The notes under the pieces were generated by a model, which made no database searches, was not told the DNA's origin, and saw only the letters and a program-made list of their open reading frames with translations. Of a DNA stretch of 64,000 nt, positions 17,338 through 26,115 are shown in pieces. The translations under genes were made by a program, and so were the position numbers. Each line of letters begins with the position of its first letter. The first letter of the stretch is position 1. This stretch comes from Ga0077527 sp964531455 (GTDB taxonomy: Bacteria > Pseudomonadota > Gammaproteobacteria > Burkholderiales > SG8-41): the NCBI GenBank assembly GCA_964531455.1, contig CAZHFZ010000009.1, positions 21,941-85,940 of the forward strand, read 5' to 3'.

Positions 17338-18504
17338 TCAGTCTGCCTGCTTGCGCAAAAAGGCAGGGATGTCGAGCATCTCAACGCCGGACTGACGCAT
17401 CGCCTCAATTGTTGCATCCCGGTTGCGGCGACGGATCACCGCCGGCTGCTCCAGAGCCCCGTAGTCAACATCAGGGGAAACCGCCATGTTGTCGGTTCCG
17501 GTCTTCTGGGACACCACGATCATCGGTTTCGAAGCCTGCCTCGCCAGCGGCTTGCCCAGACCGGTGGCAACGATGGTTACCCGCAACCCGTCTTCCAGGC
17601 TGTCATCGTAGACCGTGCCGACAATGACCGTGGCCGATTCGGCGGCAAACGCCTTGATGGTTTCCATGACGTCGTACATTTCCTGCAACTGGAACGTTGA
17701 CTTGCTGGCTGAAATATTGACCAGCACGCCGCGCGCGTCGGAAATGTTGATGTCCTCAAGCAGCGGGCAGGCCACCGCCTGTTCGGCCGCCTCGCGTGCA
17801 CGACCTGTGCCGGCCGCTTTCGCCGAGCCCATCATCGCCATGCCCATCTCGCCCATCACCGTACGCACGTCAGCGAAGTCGACGTTGATCATGCCAGGGC
17901 AGCTGATGATTTCCGCGATACCGGCAACAGCGCCATGCAACACGTCATTGGCCGCACGGAAAGCTTCGTCGAGCGTAATCGAATTGCCCAGCACCTGCAT
18001 CAGCTTGTCGTTCGGAATCACGATCAGCGAATCAACATGCTGGGCAAGCGCATCAAGCCCTTCCTGCGCGAGGCGCTGCCGTTTACCTTCGAAAGCAAAT
18101 GGTTTGGTCACCACGGCTACAGTCAGGATGCCCAGTTCCTTGGCGATTTCCGCGACCACCGGTGCTGCGCCGGTGCCGGTACCGCCGCCCATGCCTGCAG
18201 TCAGGAACAACATGTCGGCGCCGGAAATCATCTCGGCGATGCGCTCGCGATCCTCCAGCGCAGCCTGGCGGCCGATCTCGGGATTGGCACCGGCACCCAG
18301 ACCTTTGGTGATACCGGTACCAAGCTGTATCTGCGTCTTCGCCTGATTGCGCTTGAGCGCCTGGGCATCGGTGTTCGCACAGATGAACTCAACCCCCTGC
18401 ACACCCTGGACGATCATGTGGTCGACCGCATTGCCGCCGCAGCCGCCGACACCGATCACCTTGATTACCGCTTCCTGCGCTTGTGCATCAATCAGTTCAA
18501 TCAT
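17338..18504 (-). CDS. ftsZ: Cell division GTPase FtsZ
   Basis: A 388-residue tubulin homologue that forms the Z ring. The tubulin signature GGGTGTG is at residues 106-112 and the T7 catalytic loop NVDFAD at 206-211. After a short linker, the conserved C-terminal peptide DIPAFLRKQAD (378-388) binds FtsA and ZipA/ZapD. The start is the ATG at 18504, which has a strong AAGGAG site six bases upstream; an in-frame upstream extension would lack one. The gap to ftsA is 112 bp and AT-rich, and may hold a separate promoter. Confidence 0.98.
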   Translation of the reverse strand: MIELIDAQAQEAVIKVIGVGGCGGNAVDHMIVQGVQGVEFICANTDAQALKRNQAKTQIQLGTGITKGLGAGANPEIGRQAALEDRERIAEMISGADMLFLTAGMGGGTGTGAAPVVAEIAKELGILTVAVVTKPFAFEGKRQRLAQEGLDALAQHVDSLIVIPNDKLMQVLGNSITLDEAFRAANDVLHGAVAGIAEIISCPGMINVDFADVRTVMGEMGMAMMGSAKAAGTGRAREAAEQAVACPLLEDINISDARGVLVNISASKSTFQLQEMYDVMETIKAFAAESATVIVGTVYDDSLEDGLRVTIVATGLGKPLARQASKPMIVVSQKTGTDNMAVSPDVDYGALEQPAVIRRRNRDATIEAMRQSGVEMLDIPAFLRKQAD

Positions 18505-18540
18505 GTGAGTCTCCTTTTTCTGCAAGCAAAGTAATGTTTA

Positions 18541-18570
18541 AAAATACGAAATACAAAATGCGAAAAACAA
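18541..18570 (-). promoter_or_regulatory. Possible ftsZ-proximal promoter
   Basis: On the minus strand, TTGTTT (18570-18565) and TATTTT (18546-18541) with an 18-bp spacer lie in the A/T-rich ftsA-ftsZ gap. Local repeats of the form TTTCG-ATTTT make a chance match possible. Extra promoters ahead of ftsZ are common in other proteobacteria. Confidence 0.3.
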
Positions 18571-18616
18571 AAACTGGAAATCCTTAAACCGCAAATTCCT
18601 TTCCTCAACGCTGCTT

Positions 18617-19855
18617 CTAGAAATTTCCCGTGAACCAGGTTTTCATCCTTTCGAGTACTTGCTGAAAGCTGCTGACATGCATGCGCGCAACATCGCGCTG
18701 GCGATGCTCGTCAGCGCCGGCCATCAACAACCCGACACACGTTGCATAACGCGTACTGCGCACAACATCAGCGAGGCCGCCGGCGTACTGAGGCATGCCG
18801 ATACGCACCGGCATGTGAAAGATTTCCTCGCCCAGCTCGACCATGCCCTGCATTGAACTTGACCCCCCGGTCAGCACTACACCGGATGACAACAGTTCTT
18901 CGTAGCCGCTGCGGCGAAGTTCCGCCTGCACCAGCGAATAAAGTTCTTCGACACGCGGCTCGATCACCTCAGCCAGCGTTTTTCGCGACAGCTGCCGCGA
19001 ACTGCGGTCGCCAACGCCCGGCACGTCGACCATCTCCTGGGGATCCGCCAGCTGCGACAGCGCACAACCGAAGCGCTGCTTGATGTCTTCCGCATCCTTG
19101 GTCGGGGTGCGCAACGCCATCGCGATGTCGTTGGTGATCTGGTCACCGGCTATCGGGATCACCGCGGTATGGCGGATCGCGCCGTTGGTAAATACGGCCA
19201 TGTCGGTTGTACCGCCACCAATATCAACGAGACACACCCCGAGATCCTTCTCATCCTCCGACAGCACCGCAACCGATGACGCCAGCGGTTGCAGAATCAG
19301 GTCATTGACCTCCAGACCACAGCGCCGCACGCACTTGATGATGTTCTGCGCCGCCGATACCGCCCCGGTAACAATGTGCACTTTCACTTCAAGCCGGACC
19401 CCGGACATGCCCAGCGGTTCACGCACGTCCTCCTGGCCGTCAATGATGAACTCCTGGTTGAGTACATGCAGGATCTGCTGATCATTCGGAATCTGTACGG
19501 CTTTTGCGGTCTCGATCACGCGATCAATGTCCAGCTGTGCGACTTCCTTGTCTTTGATCGCCACCATGCCCTGCGAATTGAAACTCTTGATGTGGTTCCC
19601 GGCGATGCCCGTGTAAACCTCGCTGATCTTGCAGTCCGCCATCAGTTCGGCCTCTTCCAGTGCGCGCTGAATGGCGTTGACCGTGGTCTCGATATTGACC
19701 ACAACACCTTTCTTCAATCCGCGCGACGGATGACTGCCCATGCCGATGATCTCGAAGCCCCCTTCGGGCTTCAGTTCAGCGACGATAGCGACAATCTTGG
19801 ATGTGCCGATATCCAGGCCCACCACCAATTTCTTGCTTTCCTTGTTTTTACTCAT
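18617..19855 (-). CDS. ftsA: Cell division protein FtsA
   Basis: A 412-residue actin-like ATPase that tethers FtsZ to the membrane. The phosphate-1 motif VGLDIGTSKIVAIV is near residue 12, and the phosphate-2 region reads CLVDIGGGTTDMAVF. GVVLTGGSSSMQGM is the adenosine-binding motif. The C-terminus ends QQVLERMKTWFTGNF, a short amphipathic helix expected to bind the inner membrane. It is flanked by ftsQ (33 bp upstream) and ftsZ. Confidence 0.98.
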   Translation of the reverse strand: MSKNKESKKLVVGLDIGTSKIVAIVAELKPEGGFEIIGMGSHPSRGLKKGVVVNIETTVNAIQRALEEAELMADCKISEVYTGIAGNHIKSFNSQGMVAIKDKEVAQLDIDRVIETAKAVQIPNDQQILHVLNQEFIIDGQEDVREPLGMSGVRLEVKVHIVTGAVSAAQNIIKCVRRCGLEVNDLILQPLASSVAVLSEDEKDLGVCLVDIGGGTTDMAVFTNGAIRHTAVIPIAGDQITNDIAMALRTPTKDAEDIKQRFGCALSQLADPQEMVDVPGVGDRSSRQLSRKTLAEVIEPRVEELYSLVQAELRRSGYEELLSSGVVLTGGSSSMQGMVELGEEIFHMPVRIGMPQYAGGLADVVRSTRYATCVGLLMAGADEHRQRDVARMHVSSFQQVLERMKTWFTGNF

Positions 19856-19888
19856 AGTCCGTCTTTATCCCAGCCTGTCGCCGATTTT

Positions 19889-20623
19889 CTAAACGCCGCG
19901 CTTCGGCTTGGCTTCCGCAGCAGGCGGCAGTCCAGGCACACGCGCAGCAAATCCGTTGGCATAACGCAGGTCAACCCGGTCTACCGGCCGCGTCATGCGG
20001 GCAATCGTTCGCGGATAAGTCGATACAAACCGCCGAAGCCGCTCTTCCACGTTTTCGCGACCGAAATCCACGGTCATGCCATCATCAAGCCGGATCTGCC
20101 ACGCGCGGCGCGGCGATACATTGATCTCCCCCGGCATCTTGCCGATCGCCGCGAGACTGCGCCGGAAATGCTCATACTGGATGGCAATTTCCTTTGCAGT
20201 ACCATCAGGACCGTTGAATATCGGCAGCGAGCCATCATAAGCCGCCTCAAAAACCTCGCCATGCACATTCACCAGTGCAGACTTGCCCCAGCGCGCCAGG
20301 GGTACATGTTCTGTAAGCACTACCTCGATCAAGCCTGGCCATTGGCGACGCACCTCGGCACGCCGCACCCACGGCAGCTTCTCGAACGCGACCCTGGTTG
20401 ACGCCAGTTGCAGCGTAAAAAAATTGCCGCGCACTTCGCGGCGCACGATGGTTTCAACCTGCTCGCGGGTGACATGCGTCAACGGCGTAACTACACGCAC
20501 CTCGGTAATCGGGAACACCGGGAGTTGCACTACCCACGCCGCACCGCTGTAAAGAAGGCCAAGCAGCGCTGCCACGACCAGCAGGTCGGACAGGCGGTTG
20601 AGGACGGCGGGCTTATCCCACAT
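19889..20623 (-). CDS. ftsQ: Cell division protein FtsQ
   Basis: A 244-residue bitopic divisome protein. A single transmembrane helix (about residues 10-32, LLVVAALLGLLYSGAAWVV) is followed by a periplasmic POTRA domain beginning FPITEVRVVTPLTHVTREQVE and the beta domain that binds FtsB and FtsL. The proline- and lysine-rich C-terminus is likely disordered. Its start overlaps the ddlB end by 11 bases, so the pair is translationally coupled. Confidence 0.96.
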   Translation of the reverse strand: MWDKPAVLNRLSDLLVVAALLGLLYSGAAWVVQLPVFPITEVRVVTPLTHVTREQVETIVRREVRGNFFTLQLASTRVAFEKLPWVRRAEVRRQWPGLIEVVLTEHVPLARWGKSALVNVHGEVFEAAYDGSLPIFNGPDGTAKEIAIQYEHFRRSLAAIGKMPGEINVSPRRAWQIRLDDGMTVDFGRENVEERLRRFVSTYPRTIARMTRPVDRVDLRYANGFAARVPGLPPAAEAKPKRGV

Positions 20624-21524
20624 GGGCCAGCTCCAGTATCCGCAGCACCAGATCGTTGAATGACAAACCGGCCTCGCGAGCAGCCATCGGCACCAGGCTG
20701 TGTCCGGTCATGCCGGGCGAGGTATTCATTTCCAGAAACTGCACACTGCCATCGGCGCGGCGAATCAGATCGGCGCGGCCCCAGCCGGCACAACCCAGAG
20801 CCTGCGCACTCTTCATCACCAGCGCACGGATACGCAATTCCTCGGCCTGCGGCAAACCGCAAGGGCAGTGGTACTTCGTTTCGTCGCTGAAGTACTTGTT
20901 TTGATAGTCGTAATTGCCCTGCGGCGCCTCGATGCGGATCAACGGCAGCGCCTGCTCGCCAAGGAAACCGGCGGTCAATTCTTCGCCGGCGATAAACTCC
21001 TCCGCCATCACAAACGGATCATGGCGGGCGGCCAGCGCGTACGCCTGCGGCAATTGCGCGGCGTCAGTCACCTTGGTCAGGCCGATGGTTGAACCCTCGC
21101 GCGCCGGCTTGATGATCAGCGGCAGTCCGAGTCGTTTGGCAACGCCCGCCCAGTCGCTCCCGGCGTCGACCACCTCAAACTGTGGTGTCGGGATCCCGGC
21201 GGCGGTCCACACCATCTTCGTGCGCACCTTGTCCATCGCCAGCGCGGAAGCCATCACGCCGCTGCCGGTGTACGGGATGCCCATCAGTTCCAGTGCGCCC
21301 TGCACCGTTCCATCCTCGCCATAGCCGCCGTGCAGCGCGATGAACACTCTGGAAAATCCCTCGCGCTTGAGTTCGAAAATTTCACGCTCGGCAGGATCAA
21401 AAGCGTAAGCATCCAGACCGGCCTGCTGCAGGGCTTTCAGCACATTGCTGCCGCTCATCAGCGACACTTCACGCTCTGCGCTGCGCCCGCCGAACAGCAC
21501 CGCGATTTTGCCGAATCCGCTCAT
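20613..21524 (-). CDS. ddlB: D-alanine--D-alanine ligase
   Basis: A 303-residue ATP-grasp ligase making D-Ala-D-Ala for the peptidoglycan stem. Expected segments are present: VLFGGRSAEREVSLMSG at the N-terminus, HGGYGEDGTVQGALELMGIPYTGSG, the ATP-grasp KPAREGSTIGLTKV, and the magnesium-binding FLEMNTSPGMT near the end. Start and stop overlap with murB and ftsQ respectively (ATGA with murB). Confidence 0.98.
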   Translation of the reverse strand: MSGFGKIAVLFGGRSAEREVSLMSGSNVLKALQQAGLDAYAFDPAEREIFELKREGFSRVFIALHGGYGEDGTVQGALELMGIPYTGSGVMASALAMDKVRTKMVWTAAGIPTPQFEVVDAGSDWAGVAKRLGLPLIIKPAREGSTIGLTKVTDAAQLPQAYALAARHDPFVMAEEFIAGEELTAGFLGEQALPLIRIEAPQGNYDYQNKYFSDETKYHCPCGLPQAEELRIRALVMKSAQALGCAGWGRADLIRRADGSVQFLEMNTSPGMTGHSLVPMAAREAGLSFNDLVLRILELAHVG

Positions 21525-22489
21525 GCGTACTCCCCGACCACGCGGACTTCGCGTTCCAGATGTACGCCGAACTGCTGCCGTACGGTGTTCTGCGCCAGTT
21601 CAATCAGAGCCTCGATATCAGCAGCAGTCGCTCCACCGTCGTTGACAATGAAATTGGAATGTTTTGCTGAAATCGATGCCCCTCCGATGCGGCGGCCCTT
21701 CAGACCACAGACCTCGATCAACCGTGCCGCATGATCGCCCGGCGGATTGCGAAACACCGATCCCGCATTGGGTATACCCAGCGGCTGCGCGGCGATACGC
21801 TGCGCAAGCAATTTCTTGATCGTTGCGCGGGACTGCTCTCCGTCGCCATGCGACAGCCTGAAAGTCGCCGCGACAAACCATTCCTGGCCGCTTTCGTATG
21901 CGAAACCGCCATTCATGCTGGACATCTGATGGGATCGCAACTCCACGCTGCGATAGCCGATGGTGTAGTGCTGCGGGGTGCGCACGTGCAATGTTCCCGC
22001 ACGGTCGATGGTTTCGACCTGCGCCACCAGATTCCACGTTTCACCGCCATAACACCCGGCATTCATCGCCAGCGCGCCACCGATGGTGCCGGGGATGCCG
22101 GCAAGAAATTCGGCGCCGGCGAGATTGTTGATCGCTGCGGTGCGCGCCACTTTCGGGCAGGCCACGCCAGCCTGCGCGCGGATTTCACCGCCGTTTTCGT
22201 CACTCCACAGGACGGTCAGACCGCGCAATGCCCAATGCGTGAATATCACCGTGCCGTCCAGTCCGCCGTCACGAACCAGCAGATTGCTGCCGAGCCCAAC
22301 CACGTGCACCTGTTCACCATCCGGCAAGCCGCGCAGGAAAAGCGCCATGTCATCCAGATCGGCCGGGGCATAGGTGCAGCGCACACGGCCGCCGGCGCGC
22401 CAACTGACATGGCGCGCCATCGGCTCGTCGCTGCGCAGTTCCCCGCGCAGTCCGTGTGCCGATATCTGTTGTTGTTCGCTCATGTTCAT
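21521..22489 (-). CDS. murB: UDP-N-acetylenolpyruvoylglucosamine reductase MurB
   Basis: A 322-residue FAD-dependent reductase completing UDP-MurNAc. The FAD-binding HVVGLGSNLLVRDGG and LAGAEFLAGIPGTIGGALAMNAG motifs are present, as is the type I active-site segment NAGSVFRNPPGDHA. I start at the ATG at 22489 (MNMSEQQQ), which follows an AGGG site and begins one base after the murC stop; 22483 is an alternative. The enzyme is a normal length for type I MurB. Confidence 0.96.
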   Translation of the reverse strand: MNMSEQQQISAHGLRGELRSDEPMARHVSWRAGGRVRCTYAPADLDDMALFLRGLPDGEQVHVVGLGSNLLVRDGGLDGTVIFTHWALRGLTVLWSDENGGEIRAQAGVACPKVARTAAINNLAGAEFLAGIPGTIGGALAMNAGCYGGETWNLVAQVETIDRAGTLHVRTPQHYTIGYRSVELRSHQMSSMNGGFAYESGQEWFVAATFRLSHGDGEQSRATIKKLLAQRIAAQPLGIPNAGSVFRNPPGDHAARLIEVCGLKGRRIGGASISAKHSNFIVNDGGATAADIEALIELAQNTVRQQFGVHLEREVRVVGEYA

Positions 22490-22490
22490 G

Positions 22491-23882
22491 TCAGCCCTGC
22501 ACCAGCCTGCCGGCCACGGCGCCGATCGAACCCGCCCCCATGGCCAGCAATACATCACCGTCACGCACTGCGCCGCCGATTGCCTCCGGCAGTTCCGCAA
22601 CCTGTTCGACAAACACCGGCTCGACCTTGCCCATTACGCGCACCGCACGAGCCAGCGCCCGGCCGTCAGCGGCCACGATCGGCGACTCGCCGGCTGCATA
22701 CACCTCGGTCAGCAGCAGCGCGTCCACGCTCGACAGCACCCGCGCGAAATCCTCGAAGCAATCGCGGGTCCGCGTATAACGATGCGGCTGGAAAGCGAGT
22801 ACGAGACGCCGACCGGGAAAGGCACCGCGCGCCGCGGCGATTGTTGCCGCCATCTCCACCGGGTGATGGCCGTAGTCATCAATCAATTCGAAAGAACCGC
22901 CTGCCGCCAGCGGAACTGCACCGTAGCGCTGGAAGCGCCGGCCGACTCCCTTGAATTCGCCCAGCGCGCGGACAATTTTTTCATCAGGCACGCCGACTTC
23001 CATGCCGACCGCAATCGCTGCCAGCGCATTGAGCACGTTGTGCACGCCCGCAAGGTTCAGCGTGATGTCGAGGTCGGGCAGGCGCCGGCCGTTCTTGCGC
23101 TGGACACGGAAACGCATCTGACCTGCAGCCGCGGTCACGGCATGGGCGCGAATCTGTGCACCTTCCATCAATCCGTAGGTCACCACGGTCTTGGTCAGGC
23201 GCGGCATGATCGAACGAACATTGACGTCGTCATTGCACAACACGGCCACGCCGTAGAACGGCAACCGCTCTACAAAATCGACAAAGGCCTGCTTCAGCTT
23301 GTCAATAGAGTGGTCGTACGTCTCCATGTGGTCAGCATCGATATTGGTAACCACCGAAATCACCGGCTGCAGATGCAGAAACGAGGCATCGGATTCATCC
23401 GCCTCGGCAACGATGAATTCGCCGGCGCCGAGCCGCGCATTGGCACCGGCGCTTTCGAGCCGGCCACCGATGACAAAAGTCGGGTCCATGCCGCCCTCGG
23501 CAAGCACGCTCGCCGCCAGACTGGTGGTCGTGGTCTTGCCATGCGTGCCGGCAACCGCAATGCCTTGTTTGAGGCGCATCAATTCGGCGAGCATCAGCGC
23601 CCGCGGCACCACGGGAACCAGACGGCCTCGCGCTGCAAGCACCTCCGGGTTGTCGGCCTTGACCGCACTCGAAATCACCACCACATCGGCATCGCTGACG
23701 TTCTCAGCAGCATGGCCGATTCGAACCTTGGCACCGAGACCGGCCAGTCGGCGCGTCACATTGCCTTCACTGAGATCGGAACCGCTGACGGCATAACCGA
23801 GGTTGAGCAGCACCTCTGCGATGCCGCTCATGCCGGCTCCGCCGATGCCCACAAAATGCACGTTGCGTACTTTGTGTCTCAT
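22491..23882 (-). CDS. murC: UDP-N-acetylmuramate--L-alanine ligase MurC
   Basis: A 463-residue Mur ligase adding the first amino acid to UDP-MurNAc. The Rossmann motif HFVGIGGAGMSGIAEVL opens the protein. The ATP-binding GTHGKTTTTS lies near residue 114, and the central and C-terminal domains carry EADESDASF and DYGHHPVEMAATIAAAR. The ATG overlaps the murG stop by four bases (ATGA). Confidence 0.98.
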   Translation of the reverse strand: MRHKVRNVHFVGIGGAGMSGIAEVLLNLGYAVSGSDLSEGNVTRRLAGLGAKVRIGHAAENVSDADVVVISSAVKADNPEVLAARGRLVPVVPRALMLAELMRLKQGIAVAGTHGKTTTTSLAASVLAEGGMDPTFVIGGRLESAGANARLGAGEFIVAEADESDASFLHLQPVISVVTNIDADHMETYDHSIDKLKQAFVDFVERLPFYGVAVLCNDDVNVRSIMPRLTKTVVTYGLMEGAQIRAHAVTAAAGQMRFRVQRKNGRRLPDLDITLNLAGVHNVLNALAAIAVGMEVGVPDEKIVRALGEFKGVGRRFQRYGAVPLAAGGSFELIDDYGHHPVEMAATIAAARGAFPGRRLVLAFQPHRYTRTRDCFEDFARVLSSVDALLLTEVYAAGESPIVAADGRALARAVRVMGKVEPVFVEQVAELPEAIGGAVRDGDVLLAMGAGSIGAVAGRLVQG

Positions 23883-24952
23883 CCCGGCGCGAGCTCCATA
23901 CAGATATCGGCCACTTTGCTCGCAGCATCCGGCTTGCCGACTGCTCTTGCAGAGCGGGCCATCTCCAGCAGCTTTGCGCGCGTCATGCCGCGCAAAACAC
24001 CGGCAAGGGACTCTGCAGTCAGGGCGGGTTGGGGCATCAACAACGCAGCACCGCGATCAGCCAGATAGCCTGCGTTGCGCGTCTGATGGTCATCGACCGC
24101 ATGCGGAAACGGCACCAGTATGCTGCCCACTCCGGCAACAGCAAGCTCTGTCACGGTAGTTGCACCGGCACGGCAGATGATCAGGTCGGCTTCGCCGTAT
24201 CGCGCCGCCATGTCATCGACAAATGCGAGGACGTCGGCATCAACGCCGGCTTCCTTGTAGATCCGCCGCAGCGCTTCCACGTGCCCTGCCCCTGCCTGAT
24301 GCACCACCAGCGGCCGCTCTGACGGCGCGAGTTGCGCCAATGCCAGCGGCACGATTTCATTCAGTGCGCGGGCGCCAAGACTGCCGCCGACGATCAGTAC
24401 GCGCAACGGGCCGCTGCGGTTGGCAAAACGCGCCTCCGGCGGCTCAAGATCGACGATTTCGGTACGCACCGGATTACCGGACCAGATGACATCGACGCGA
24501 CCTTCAAATGCATCCGGAAACGCCGCAAGCACGCGATCAGCAACGCCGGCCAGCACGCGATTCGCCAGTCCGGGCACTGCATTCTGCTCATGAATCACCA
24601 GCGGTTTGCCAAACAATGCGGCCATCATTCCGCCAGGGAATGCAGCGTAACCACCCATTCCCAACACCACATCGGGACGATGACGGAAAATGGCGGCAAC
24701 GCTTTGGCAGAAAGCAATCAACAAGGCAGCCGGCAACACCAGCTTGCGTAACAGGCCTTTGCCGCGAACACCGCCAAAACTGATCCAGGCCGTCGCGTAT
24801 CCACGGGGCGGCACCAGCCGCTCTTCCATGCCCCCTTTGGCTCCCAGCCAGACCACGTTCCAGCCGCGGGCACGCATGACATCGGCAACCGCCAAGCCGG
24901 GGAAAATATGTCCACCGGTACCGCCGGCCATGACGAGCAGGGTCCGCGTCAT
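23879..24952 (-). CDS. murG: UDP-GlcNAc:lipid I GlcNAc transferase MurG
   Basis: A 357-residue peripheral membrane GT28 glycosyltransferase that converts lipid I to lipid II. The two G-loops are visible: MAGGTGGHIFPGLAVA at the N-terminus and VGGSLGARALNEIVP in the second domain. CRAGATTVTELAVAG and VPFPHAVDDHQTRNA are the UDP-GlcNAc site. The start is the ATG at 24952, overlapping the ftsW stop (ATGA); open sequence upstream belongs to ftsW in another frame. Confidence 0.97.
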   Translation of the reverse strand: MTRTLLVMAGGTGGHIFPGLAVADVMRARGWNVVWLGAKGGMEERLVPPRGYATAWISFGGVRGKGLLRKLVLPAALLIAFCQSVAAIFRHRPDVVLGMGGYAAFPGGMMAALFGKPLVIHEQNAVPGLANRVLAGVADRVLAAFPDAFEGRVDVIWSGNPVRTEIVDLEPPEARFANRSGPLRVLIVGGSLGARALNEIVPLALAQLAPSERPLVVHQAGAGHVEALRRIYKEAGVDADVLAFVDDMAARYGEADLIICRAGATTVTELAVAGVGSILVPFPHAVDDHQTRNAGYLADRGAALLMPQPALTAESLAGVLRGMTRAKLLEMARSARAVGKPDAASKVADICMELAPG

Positions 24953-26115
24953 ACCGTGAACCCCCGCGTCATCTGCCTGTTCTCCCAATCCACGCGCATC
25001 AATACCGCCAGCGCGCAGCAAGTCGCGAGAATGGCGCTGCCACCAAACGACAGCAACGGCAATGTCAGCCCCTTGGTAGGCAACACGCCCATGTTGACGC
25101 CCATATTGATGATCACCTGGACGCCGATCCACAAACCGATGCCTTGGGCAACCAATGCGGCGAAAGGACGGTCGAGTTCGATAGCCCTACGGCCTATGGC
25201 AAATGCGCGCCACACCAGCCACGAAAACAGCAGAATGATGATCAGCACTCCGACGAAGCCCAATTCTTCAGCAATCACCGCAAGCAGGAAGTCGGTATGC
25301 GCTTCCGGCAGATAGAACAGCTTTTCGACGCTGGCGCCCAGTCCGACGCCAAACCATTCGCCCCGACCAAAAGCAATCAGCGCATGTGACAGCTGATATC
25401 CCTTGCCATACGGATCGGCCCAGGGATCCATGAACCCGATCACGCGCTGCATACGGTAAGGGCTGGTCCAGATCAGCAGCAGGAAGCCGATCACCAGCAT
25501 CACGATCAGCCCGGCGAACAATCTCCAGTTCATGCCGCCGAGGAACAGGATGCCCATTGCGATCACGGTGATTACCGCGAATGCGCCGAAATCCGGTTCG
25601 CTCAACAACAGGGCGCCGGTCAGAAACATCACGCCGAACATCGGCAGAAAACCCTTGCGCAGGCTGTGCATGAATGCCGCCTTGCGCACGGTGTAGTCCG
25701 CCGCGTAAAGCACTGCCGCAAGCTTCATCAGTTCAGACGGCTGCAGGTTGAATACATAAAGCGACAGCCAGCGCCGGCTGCCGTTGACCTCGCGGCCAAT
25801 GCCCGGCACCAGCACCAGAGCCAGCAAACCAAGGCCGGCGAGGAACAGGAACGGCGCGGCCTGCTGCCATATCCGCAAAGGCACCTGAAACACCATTGCT
25901 GCGGCGATCAAACTGATGACGACGAAAATGGCGTGCCGGGTCAGGTAATACATCGAGTTGTTGCCGGTCATCCGGCTGGCCTCGGCGATTGCAATCGAGG
26001 CGGAGTAAACCATCACCAGACCCAGAGAAAGCAACAGCACCGTCACCCAGATCACACTCTGGTCATAATCGGCGCCGGCGCTGCGCTGATTCATGGTGGC
26101 GAAGTACTGGCTCAC
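24949..26115 (-). CDS. ftsW: Septal peptidoglycan polymerase FtsW
   Basis: A 388-residue SEDS-family glycosyltransferase working with FtsI at the septum. About ten membrane helices are visible. The conserved segments DYDQSVIWV, GSRRWLSL, QPSELMKLA and GLTLPLLSFGGSA are in the expected order. The GTG at 26115 overlaps the murD stop (GTGA) and has GGAGG five bases upstream; the ATG at 26094 is a shorter alternative. Confidence 0.96.
   Translation of the reverse strand: MSQYFATMNQRSAGADYDQSVIWVTVLLLSLGLVMVYSASIAIAEASRMTGNNSMYYLTRHAIFVVISLIAAAMVFQVPLRIWQQAAPFLFLAGLGLLALVLVPGIGREVNGSRRWLSLYVFNLQPSELMKLAAVLYAADYTVRKAAFMHSLRKGFLPMFGVMFLTGALLLSEPDFGAFAVITVIAMGILFLGGMNWRLFAGLIVMLVIGFLLLIWTSPYRMQRVIGFMDPWADPYGKGYQLSHALIAFGRGEWFGVGLGASVEKLFYLPEAHTDFLLAVIAEELGFVGVLIIILLFSWLVWRAFAIGRRAIELDRPFAALVAQGIGLWIGVQVIINMGVNMGVLPTKGLTLPLLSFGGSAILATCCALAVLMRVDWENRQMTRGFTV

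Noticed and set aside
22374..24068. A 564-codon forward open frame opposite murB-murC-murG
   Set aside because: Entirely antisense to three conserved Mur genes; composition rich in His, Arg and Gln, no motif.
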